From: Bacillus sp. MRMR6
GTDB taxonomy: Bacteria; Bacillota; Bacilli; Bacillales; Cytobacillaceae
Assembly (NCBI RefSeq): GCF_001940785.1
Contig: NZ_MSLS01000012.1
Location: forward strand, 59,798 to 123,797
Length of the DNA: 64,000 nucleotides
Direction of reading: 5' to 3'
Part shown: positions 32,481 to 38,342 of the stretch, piece after piece
Layout: every line of letters starts with the position of its first letter
Numbering within the stretch: position 1 is the stretch's first letter
Notes under the pieces: generated by a model
The model's database searches: none
Told to the model about the DNA's origin: nothing
Seen by the model: only the letters and a program-made list of their open reading frames with translations
Made by a program: the position numbers and the translations under genes

Positions 32481-32804
32481 ATGAAAATAGTATTATATAA
32501 AGATGCACAGGTTATAAGTATAGTAGATGAAGTCTATAATCCTATTGTGAATGGGAATAACATTACATGGGATGACGGGTCACTAACGGGGATAAAAACA
32601 GAGTTTCTTTTACTGGATGACTTAATAATTGTCTCAGGTGAGGTAACACCCGAAATTATTGCTCAAGATAAGAAACTATTATTTGGTAAAAAAGATGAGG
32701 TAGCCGGACTAAAAGCTCAACTGCAGGAAGCAAAAGAAGCAAATGAAATGAATGCAATGGCTATCATGGAACTCGCTGAAATGCTCTTAGGGGGAGGTGA
32801 GTAA
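32481..32804 (+). CDS. Phage tail-tip accessory protein (107 aa)
   Basis: MKIVLYKDAQVISIVDEVYNPIVNGNNITWDDGSLTGI followed by a coiled-coil (EVAGLKAQLQEAKEANEMNAMAIMELAEMLLG). Common hypothetical protein before XkdX-like genes in Firmicute phages. GGGGGAGA precedes ATG; the stop nearly overlaps the next gene. Confidence 0.65.
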   Translation: MKIVLYKDAQVISIVDEVYNPIVNGNNITWDDGSLTGIKTEFLLLDDLIIVSGEVTPEIIAQDKKLLFGKKDEVAGLKAQLQEAKEANEMNAMAIMELAEMLLGGGE

Positions 32805-32805
32805 T

Positions 32806-32934
32806 ATGTTAGCGATGCTATATGCTACTTACATTATTAAAGGTCAAAAACAGTATTCGGATGTACCTGATCTGTTAAAACCCCAGGTCAAACAAATATT
32901 GGAAAACGAAGGATTAGGGCACCTAGCAGCTTAG
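32806..32934 (+). CDS. XkdX / CD1375-like small phage protein (42 aa)
   Basis: LYATYIIKGQKQYSDVPDLL followed by QVKQILENEG matches the short family with the pattern YA..I..G...Y.DVP..L...V...L, usually placed after the tail-tip genes. GGGGAGGTG precedes ATG. Function unknown. Confidence 0.7.
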   Translation: MLAMLYATYIIKGQKQYSDVPDLLKPQVKQILENEGLGHLAA

Positions 32935-32948
32935 GTGCTCTTTATTTT
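32919..32948 (+). terminator. Intrinsic terminator overlapping a stop codon
   Basis: GCACCTA and TAGGTGC pair around GCAGCT; the second arm contains the TAG stop of the small gene. TCTTTATTTT follows. Confidence 0.75.
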
Positions 32949-32960
32949 GGAGGTGCTGTC

Positions 32961-33245
32961 TTGGAATTACAATGGGGAGTTTTAATATCGTTTGCATCGG
33001 TGGTCATTGCTTATCTTGCTTTCAGTCTTAACAAACAAAACACTACAAAATCAGAAACTCGTCAGGATGCAAAAATCCAGGCACAGCTCGATTATATCGG
33101 CAAAGGTGTGGATGATATCCGCATAGATTTAAAAGCTAATGAGCGGCAAATGGTGGCGTTAGGCGAACGTGTAACAAGGGTAGAAGAGTCAACCAAACAA
33201 GCGCATAAAAGGCTTGATACAGTTGAAAAGGATGGGTGCTCATAA
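32961..33245 (+). CDS. XhlA/BhlA-like membrane lysis protein
   Basis: 94 residues. One N-terminal hydrophobic helix (WGVLISFASVVIAYLAFSL) followed by a coiled coil (KIQAQLDYIGKGVDDIRIDLKANERQMVALGERVTRVEESTKQAHKRLDTVEKDG), the haemolysin XhlA-like layout. Works with the holin next to it in cell lysis. TTG start behind GGAGGTG. Overlaps the holin ATG. Confidence 0.7.
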   Translation: MELQWGVLISFASVVIAYLAFSLNKQNTTKSETRQDAKIQAQLDYIGKGVDDIRIDLKANERQMVALGERVTRVEESTKQAHKRLDTVEKDGCS

Positions 33246-33511
33246 TGATTAACTGGAAAGTACGTTTTAAAAATTGGCCATGGGTGGCAGGTTTTGTCTC
33301 ACAAATCATGATTATCGTGCAGCTAGTATTAGTTGCTCTAACTGGATTAGGCATTACAGACTATCAGTTAACAGAAGAGGTAAAAGGATGGGTGTTAGCA
33401 CTAGCTAACGCTATTTTTATGCTATTAGCGATGTTGGGGTTAGTCCAGGATCCTACTACCTCAGGATATGGAGATAGCGAGAGAGCCAAAGGGTATGAAG
33501 AACCTAGATAA
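33245..33511 (+). CDS. Phage holin (phi LC3-like)
   Basis: 88 residues. NWKVRFKNWPWVAGFVSQIMIIVQLVLVALTGLGI then WVLALANAIFMLLAMLGLVQDPTTSGYGDS matches the phi LC3 / LL-H family holin: two membrane helices and the C-terminal DPTT.G..DS signature. It opens the membrane for the amidase encoded next. Confidence 0.88.
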   Translation: MINWKVRFKNWPWVAGFVSQIMIIVQLVLVALTGLGITDYQLTEEVKGWVLALANAIFMLLAMLGLVQDPTTSGYGDSERAKGYEEPR

Positions 33512-33526
33512 AGGAGAGGGTAAATA

Positions 33527-34213
33527 ATGGCTGATTGGATTCAAGATGGCGGGCATGGTGGTACAGATCCAGGAGCGGTAGCAAAAGGTAACACAGAGAA
33601 AGTATATACATTAGAGGCGGCACTTTATGTTAATAAACGACTAGCAGAACACGGCATTGGTAGTGATGTTACTCGGACCGCTGATACTACATTGGCACAA
33701 GGCGCACGTACAAGTACTTGCAAAAAGTACCTGAAAGGTATTTCTCACCATTTCAACGCTGGTGGCGGTTCGGGTGTAGAAACTATCCACTCAATCTATG
33801 CAGATGGAAAATTTGAATATAGTATTATTAATGAGTTTATAGCTGCTGGATACCCGGTCCGACCGAAACCAGTGTACTTCAAAAAATACGGTACTGGTGA
33901 CTATTACTATATGCACAGAGAGACAGGTGCTTGTCGAGTAACCATCATTGAGTATGACTTTGTGGATGGACCTCAATCAGAAAAGATTAAAGATAAGAAG
34001 TATCGCGAGGGTATGTATGAGTGCGTGGTCAGAGCGATCTGTAAAGAAGAAGGGGTACCGTATAAACCGATTGTGCAACCTAAGCCAGTGACAGCTCCGA
34101 CAAGTGGATTATACAAAGTCCAGGTAGGTGCATTTTCACAAAAAGAAAATGCAGATCGTCTTGCAGCTGAGTTAAAAGCAAAAGGATACTCTACCTACAT
34201 TGTACATGAGTAA
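33527..34213 (+). CDS. N-acetylmuramoyl-L-alanine amidase with SPOR domain (endolysin)
   Basis: 228 residues. The catalytic domain begins at DGGHGGTDPGAV (zinc His10) and includes the glutamate in GVETIHS and IIEYDF, as in Amidase_3 family endolysins that cut the MurNAc-L-Ala bond. After a proline linker the last 40 residues (LYKVQVGAFSQKENADRLAAELKAKGYSTYIV) form a SPOR domain that binds denuded glycan. AAAGGAGAGG precedes ATG. Ends the lysis cassette. Confidence 0.9.
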   Translation: MADWIQDGGHGGTDPGAVAKGNTEKVYTLEAALYVNKRLAEHGIGSDVTRTADTTLAQGARTSTCKKYLKGISHHFNAGGGSGVETIHSIYADGKFEYSIINEFIAAGYPVRPKPVYFKKYGTGDYYYMHRETGACRVTIIEYDFVDGPQSEKIKDKKYREGMYECVVRAICKEEGVPYKPIVQPKPVTAPTSGLYKVQVGAFSQKENADRLAAELKAKGYSTYIVHE

Positions 34214-34215
34214 GA

Positions 34216-34248
34216 AAAAAAGCCCTTACTCGATTTGAGTAGGGGCTA
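34216..34248 (-). terminator. Terminator of the leftward toxin-antitoxin operon
   Basis: AGCCC(TTA)CTC and GAG(TAG)GGGCT form a stem with a run of A before it on the plus strand, so the minus strand shows stem plus T7. Correctly placed for the gene ending at 34256. Confidence 0.7.
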
Positions 34249-34255
34249 AATGTTA

Positions 34256-35266
34256 TTAATTCAATTGAAGGGTACCAGCGTAATCATAAGATATTATTTC
34301 TCTGTCTTCTGTGTTTTTCCATCCTTCTTCTTCATGTGAGAAGTCACTTATTGCTCCTGATCCATAATTTTTAAAGTGTTCTTTAACTGATTGCATTATT
34401 TTAATTTCATCTCTTTCAAATAAGGTATCATCGAAATCCTGCTTGGATTTTATATTAATAAAGGTGTACTCGTTATAAAAATCATACTCTATTTCTATTA
34501 AGTCATTTTTAGCTATTGAAGATAATAATAAATCATGATCTTTAGGTACCGGTCCATAGGGTAAGCGTACATAGGGAGTTCCACTCATAGAAAGTAAATT
34601 TCGTTTATAATTTAAAAAGTCAGTATAAAATAACAACTTCATTAGTTTGGTTTTTGGGACACCATTTTGAGTGAAATATAAAATCATGTTTATTAATTTA
34701 TTAAGGCTAAACTGACTATATCCTGAATCTATTGTTTTCTCATGTAATTTATAATTAATTTGAAGAGCTTCAACTAGTCCTTTTTCGACTTTTGCTTGGT
34801 CGTTATTATTAAGTTTCTCAGTAATCTTTGCTTGTTCCTTATCGTTAAATTTATGTTTATTAAGTGTAAAATACTCATCTAGAGATTCCGGGTTTTCTTT
34901 AAGCTTTTTAAGAACATGCATATGTGAAGAATCTGGAATGTATTTTCCGGTTTCGTACCGTACGATTGTTGATTTACTCCACCCCAAAATGCGCGAAAAT
35001 AAATCCATTGATAACCCATATTGGTTACGGATAGATTTAATTTCTTCCAGAGACAAACCGATACGCATTTCATAAAGGTTAGTAAGTGATTTCATTGTCT
35101 CTGAATCCAAAATTTCATCATATAAATCTTCATCGCATTTCTTACATTGTAGAACACGTTCAGTTATTTCAAAGGTTTCGCCCTTAAAAGTATAGGTGGC
35201 ATGACGTTCAATAATCGCAGCTTCAACATCTTGATGACAATTATCACAAAATTTAGCTACTATCAT
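34256..35266 (-). CDS. MqsA-like zinc finger/HTH antitoxin fused to Panacea (SocA/DUF4065) domain
   Basis: 336 residues. N-terminal zinc finger has CDNC and CKKC knuckles; then an Xre-type helix-turn-helix (QYGLSMDLFSRILGWSKSTIVRYETGKYIPD), the layout of MqsA. The C-terminal half (INMILYFTQNGVPKTKLMKLLFYTDFLNYKRNLLSMSGTPYVRLPYGPVPKDHDLL) is the Panacea/DUF4065 domain, known as an antitoxin module in many toxin-antitoxin pairs. It should neutralise the adjacent toxin and repress the operon. ATG 35266 behind GGAGGACACT is chosen. Confidence 0.82.
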   Translation of the reverse strand: MIVAKFCDNCHQDVEAAIIERHATYTFKGETFEITERVLQCKKCDEDLYDEILDSETMKSLTNLYEMRIGLSLEEIKSIRNQYGLSMDLFSRILGWSKSTIVRYETGKYIPDSSHMHVLKKLKENPESLDEYFTLNKHKFNDKEQAKITEKLNNNDQAKVEKGLVEALQINYKLHEKTIDSGYSQFSLNKLINMILYFTQNGVPKTKLMKLLFYTDFLNYKRNLLSMSGTPYVRLPYGPVPKDHDLLLSSIAKNDLIEIEYDFYNEYTFINIKSKQDFDDTLFERDEIKIMQSVKEHFKNYGSGAISDFSHEEEGWKNTEDREIISYDYAGTLQLN

Positions 35267-35324
35267 AGTGTCCTCCATTGTTTATTTCCCCCATCACTTT
35301 AATTTTTTATTTGATAAAGAATTG

Positions 35325-35672
35325 CTACCAGTCTTCGTGGAAAGATAAACATACACAACCACGGTGATCGATTTTCATTTTAATATAAGTCAAAAAACCA
35401 TTAACTTCCTTTTTGAAAATCCATATGGTTTTGCCGTCATTAGGTCGATCATTATCAATGCATGGACCATCGATATAATCACTTGGGGTTAACTTTAGTA
35501 CTTCATCCCATACCTGATTAGGTTGAGTTAAACCAATATGCAAAAGAGCTTCTTTCCATTTAACCTTACTACCAGAAGGATGGCTGTATGTTCTAGGTAT
35601 GAAATCTTTCTTTCCGATAGAGATGAGTTGTTTAGCTTCACGTAGAAAGGCTATTGCATTAATATTAGACAA
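35325..35672 (-). CDS. MqsR-like toxin candidate
   Basis: 115 residues, 58 bases upstream of the MqsA/Panacea gene on the same strand, the gene order of mqsRA. The C-terminal part (GKTIWIFKKEVNGFLTYIKMKI...CVCLSFHED) resembles the end of MqsR, a RelE/BrnT-like ribosome-independent mRNA interferase of about 98 residues that ends with YLKI..... VSF..K. The N-terminal half (FLREAKQLISIGKKDFIPR) also matches MqsR spacing. TTG start behind GGGGA. The match is by pattern, so the identity is moderately sure. Confidence 0.6.
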   Translation of the reverse strand: MSNINAIAFLREAKQLISIGKKDFIPRTYSHPSGSKVKWKEALLHIGLTQPNQVWDEVLKLTPSDYIDGPCIDNDRPNDGKTIWIFKKEVNGFLTYIKMKIDHRGCVCLSFHEDW

Positions 35673-35895
35673 AAGTATTCCCCATTAAGTGCAAAAAATC
35701 ATCTCCGTAAAAGTAGTATACCCAAAAACAGTACCAATTGATACCGAAATGTAATGGAATCGACAAAAGTTATCGTAATGTGACACGTTTCGACGATTTA
35801 TATTATAGAGGAATAACAATGAAGGACTTTAATGATTATAACGGATATAGAAGATCTTTGGCGATTAATTTCCAAATTAAATTGTTTTTTTCTTT

Positions 35896-35930
35896 GAAAG
35901 GAAAAAAAGCCCTTATCATTCGAGAGGGGC
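35896..35930 (-). terminator. Terminator of the 35931-36137 gene
   Basis: AAAAAAAGCCCTTATC and GAGAGGGGCTT form a stem preceded by an A-run on the plus strand, so it terminates leftward transcription. Confidence 0.55.
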
Positions 35931-36137
35931 TTAAACCATTTCTTTAATTACCTCAGTGACATCCTCGCCGTCAATTTTTAGTATCTCTAATTCGGCGCCG
36001 TAAGGCATTTCTCTTTTTATCTCTTTCCACCAGGATAGGGCTACCTGTTCTTTGCTTTTTCCTCTTAGCGGAAAGGAACCTCTCCTCATTATCTTACTTT
36101 CACTTGAAATGTAGTGAACCTCAATTAAGATACTCAT
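35931..36137 (-). CDS. Hypothetical small protein (68 aa), reverse strand
   Basis: MSILIEVHYISSESKIMRRGSFPLRG then ALSWWKEIKREMPYGAELEILKIDGEDVTEVIKEM. A small alpha/beta fold with conserved-looking pattern. CAAGGAGAAT precedes its start on the minus strand. Function unknown; part of the lysogenic region. Confidence 0.6.
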   Translation of the reverse strand: MSILIEVHYISSESKIMRRGSFPLRGKSKEQVALSWWKEIKREMPYGAELEILKIDGEDVTEVIKEMV

Positions 36138-36279
36138 AAATTCTCCTTGATTACATTTATGTTACAGTTTAAGCGAAACAGGCATTATTGCAATACCCCT
36201 GCATAAGCTTTAGCGTAGTGCTAGCGCGCTACAAGCGTCCCTAGCCCCATTGCATGCTTACATAAAAATGAACATTCCT

Positions 36280-36312
36280 AAGCCCTCCAGTACTGTCTGG
36301 CGGGCTATTTTT
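36280..36312 (+). terminator. Rightward terminator with no gene in front of it
   Basis: AGCCC-CCAG and CTGG-GGGCT form a stem followed by ATTTTTTATT on the plus strand. No rightward gene precedes it; the neighbours on both sides run leftward. Confidence 0.65.
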
Positions 36313-36509
36313 TATTCTTCGTACCAAATATCCTCAATTCTCTTTCCTAAAGTTTTCGCAATTCTAAAAGCCAACGGCAAAGCAGGTATACTCTTCTCAT
36401 TAATAATGGAGCTTATTGTTGTCATACTTGCATTTACTTTTTCACTTAACCATCTTTGAGTCCTTCCTTCTTCCTTCATAATCTCCTTTAATCTACATTT
36501 CATTTTCAA
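36312..36509 (-). CDS. Xre family regulator (Cro/C1-like, 65 aa)
   Basis: A minimal helix-turn-helix protein: RLKEIMKEEGRTQRWLSEKVNASMTTISSIINEKSIPALPLAFRIAKTLGKRIEDIW, the short Cro-like form in which WLSEKVN.S..TIS.I is the HTH. Reads away from the module on its right, with a shared 146-base gap containing three AACTGGTT repeats. Probably regulates that module and itself. Confidence 0.82.
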   Translation of the reverse strand: MKMKCRLKEIMKEEGRTQRWLSEKVNASMTTISSIINEKSIPALPLAFRIAKTLGKRIEDIWYEE

Positions 36510-36573
36510 TTCTCCTTAAAATATTTTTTAAGTAGACTTGCATTATTTTGTAAAAAGCCCAATATACTTTAGC

Positions 36574-36634
36574 AACTGGTTAGTTAAGTAGTTCTAAACT
36601 GGTTGCAAAAAATCCTGCTAGTTGTAAACCAGTT
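36574..36634. promoter_or_regulatory. Operator cluster: three AACTGGTT repeats
   Basis: AACTGGTT at 36574-36581 and 36597-36604, and its inverse AACCAGTT at 36627-36634, lie in the gap between the leftward Xre gene and the rightward RHH-like gene. Spacing suggests repressor binding on both faces. Binding protein inferred to be the Xre or the RHH-like protein. Confidence 0.5.
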
Positions 36635-36654
36635 AGTAAAGGAGGCCATAAGTC

Positions 36655-36909
36655 GTGGGCATAGAACGCGTTGTATTGTGTTTAAATACTGAAGACCCGG
36701 AACAGCGAAATCTTTATGAATTCGTTACAAAATTACCCAGCGGGAAGAAAAGAAATGCCAGCGGTTTTTTAAAAACGTTAGTGGATCGTGAGTATCAAAA
36801 GCAGAAAGCAGAGTATTTAGCGGAAAAAGCAAAAAAGACGCCTGAGGCGCCTCGTGTGGAAGTGATTAAAGCTAATAATGGTGGAATTCGTTATATAAAA
36901 AAGGATTAA
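36655..36909 (+). CDS. Ribbon-helix-helix-like protein (84 aa), plasmid type
   Basis: MGIERVVLCLNTEDPEQRNLYEFVTKLPSGKKRNASGFLKTLVDREYQKQKAEYLAEKAKKT has a short strand followed by two helices and a GKKRNASGFLKTLV segment like plasmid ParR/CopG-type centromere or operator binders. GTG start behind AAAGGAGG. First gene of the conjugation-like module; may regulate it. No partner ATPase (ParM/TubZ) is nearby, so a partition role is not supported. Confidence 0.5.
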   Translation: MGIERVVLCLNTEDPEQRNLYEFVTKLPSGKKRNASGFLKTLVDREYQKQKAEYLAEKAKKTPEAPRVEVIKANNGGIRYIKKD

Positions 36910-37052
36910 CCTACAAGCACATTAACTAAAATGCCTACAGCTGCACCTACTCCAGCACCGATAAGAAAGAACATTCTGTTCACCTCTTTATAAGGAATTA
37001 ATTTTATTTTGCCCTGGTCATTTGAAATTATTCAAAAGGAGCGAAAAAATTT

Positions 37053-37424
37053 ATGAGAACTCAAACATTAAATTTTAAGCAATTTGTAAGCAATGAGAAA
37101 TTTCCAAAGGGTGATTTACTAAAAATGCTGGAAGATAAAAAATTGTTGAAATTGGTTAGTATTGGTGGAGGGCTAATGGCAGTAATGGTACCGAAATCAG
37201 CCTGGGCAGCGGCTGAGGTAACAGCTGACCAAACCTTCGATAAAATGTGGAAAGCAGTTATGAATTGTGTGGACTGGGTTGTGGTAGGCGTGTTTATTTT
37301 TGCAGGTGTTGCCTGGATGTTTGGGCATCGACCTAAAGCGCTTGAGCTAATAATAGGCGGGGCAGCTGGTTATATACTTGCGCGTCATGCAATTGATATT
37401 CGTGATTTTCTAAAAGGAATTTAA
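37053..37424 (+). CDS. VirB2/TrbC-like pilin-type membrane protein
   Basis: 123 residues. A long N-terminal export segment ends in SAWAAAE, a typical signal-peptidase site (about residue 54). The mature part of about 70 residues has two hydrophobic helices (VDWVVVGVFIFAGVAWMFG and ALELIIGGAAGYILARHAI), the topology of VirB2/TrbC pilins of type IV secretion. A holin-like or other small channel is an alternative. AAAGGAG precedes ATG. Followed by M23 and ATPase genes. Confidence 0.55.
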   Translation: MRTQTLNFKQFVSNEKFPKGDLLKMLEDKKLLKLVSIGGGLMAVMVPKSAWAAAEVTADQTFDKMWKAVMNCVDWVVVGVFIFAGVAWMFGHRPKALELIIGGAAGYILARHAIDIRDFLKGI

Positions 37425-37437
37425 GGAGGTAGTTGTA

Positions 37438-37566
37438 GTGAGCAGGTCTATCGTATTCCTAGAACAACTTTTGAGGATAGCTACCGTACAAAAAACCGAG
37501 GAAGTGGAGTTCCTTGTCCAACTACTGTTTGAATTAAAAAGGGAGGGAGACATCGATGGGAACTAA
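37438..37566 (+). CDS. Small protein (42 aa) in conjugation-like module
   Basis: GTG start behind AAGGAGG. MSRSIVFLEQLLRIATVQKT followed by EEVEFLVQLLFELKREGD: a short helical protein. Its 3' end overlaps the next small gene in another frame, showing tight packing. Function unknown. Confidence 0.45.
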   Translation: MSRSIVFLEQLLRIATVQKTEEVEFLVQLLFELKREGDIDGN

Positions 37567-37690
37567 AACGGTGATCATGCTGTGTTTTGTCGCCTATCGT
37601 TTATACGTCAAAAATAAACCGATCAAGTCGGTAAACTTTAATCAATTCCTTCAAAAAGGAGGGAAAGTTCATGAAATTCCAGTTATCTAG
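37556..37690 (+). CDS. Small membrane-associated protein (44 aa)
   Basis: ATG behind AGGGAGGGA. TKTVIMLCFVAYRLYVKNKP: a short hydrophobic N-terminus then a basic tail. Overlaps the M23 peptidase gene. Function unknown. Confidence 0.4.
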   Translation: MGTKTVIMLCFVAYRLYVKNKPIKSVNFNQFLQKGGKVHEIPVI

Positions 37691-38342
37691 TGAATATGGC
37701 GAACTTTCGATGGTGCGTAACAATATTCCACATAAAGGGATTGATTTAGCAATGCCAGAAGGCACGGAGCTTCGGAGTATCATGGATGGAGTGGTCGAGA
37801 AAGTGGTGGATTTCGGCCCAAAGAATTTAGGTAAAGGGGTATTCGTTCGAAATGAGGACGGTACACTTTCCATCTATGGCCATATGTCAGATATAAAAGT
37901 TGTCGAGGGTGAGAAGCTCCAGGCAGGTGAGTTTATTGGCTTTTCAGGGAATACAGGAAACTCTACTGGAGCTCATCTTCATTATGGGATGAAAGATGCT
38001 GGTGGAGATTGGATAGACCCGACACCTTTAGCAGATCAAGTCTCAAACATGTCAGGCGAAAAAGTAAGTTTTGGTCAATTCTTAATGGATAAATACAATG
38101 CTTTTGCCGATAAGGTTATCGGGGCTGAGATGGATATGGTAGCAAAACCGGCAGCCAATACACTCCAGGAGTGGTTAACCTGGTTAGGTCATACCCTTAC
38201 GGACCTAATGCCTGAGATCGGCACAGGAATCACAATAGCAGCTGGAATAGCCATTATGTTTTCAGGTAATTTTCCAAAGTATATAACCCGGTGGGGATTT
38301 GCGATGATAGGAGTGGTCTCATGGATTATCTTAGGAAAATAA
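37671..38342 (+). CDS. M23 family peptidase with C-terminal membrane helices
   Basis: 223 residues. HKGIDLAMPEGTEL (residues about 22-35), YGHMSD and GAHLHYG are the HxxxD ... HxH zinc motifs of LytM-type endopeptidases, which cut peptide cross-links. The catalytic domain comes first with no signal peptide; two hydrophobic helices (about 180-223) anchor the C-terminus. Peptidoglycan hydrolases of this kind open the wall in conjugation machines. AAAGGAGGG precedes ATG. It overlaps the ATPase gene. Confidence 0.8.
   Translation: MKFQLSSEYGELSMVRNNIPHKGIDLAMPEGTELRSIMDGVVEKVVDFGPKNLGKGVFVRNEDGTLSIYGHMSDIKVVEGEKLQAGEFIGFSGNTGNSTGAHLHYGMKDAGGDWIDPTPLADQVSNMSGEKVSFGQFLMDKYNAFADKVIGAEMDMVAKPAANTLQEWLTWLGHTLTDLMPEIGTGITIAAGIAIMFSGNFPKYITRWGFAMIGVVSWIILGK

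Noticed and set aside
35738..35947. 69-residue rightward frame before the 35931-36137 gene
   Set aside because: It runs over the leftward gene's terminator and end; although GAGGAA lies before an internal ATG at 35819, nothing else supports it.
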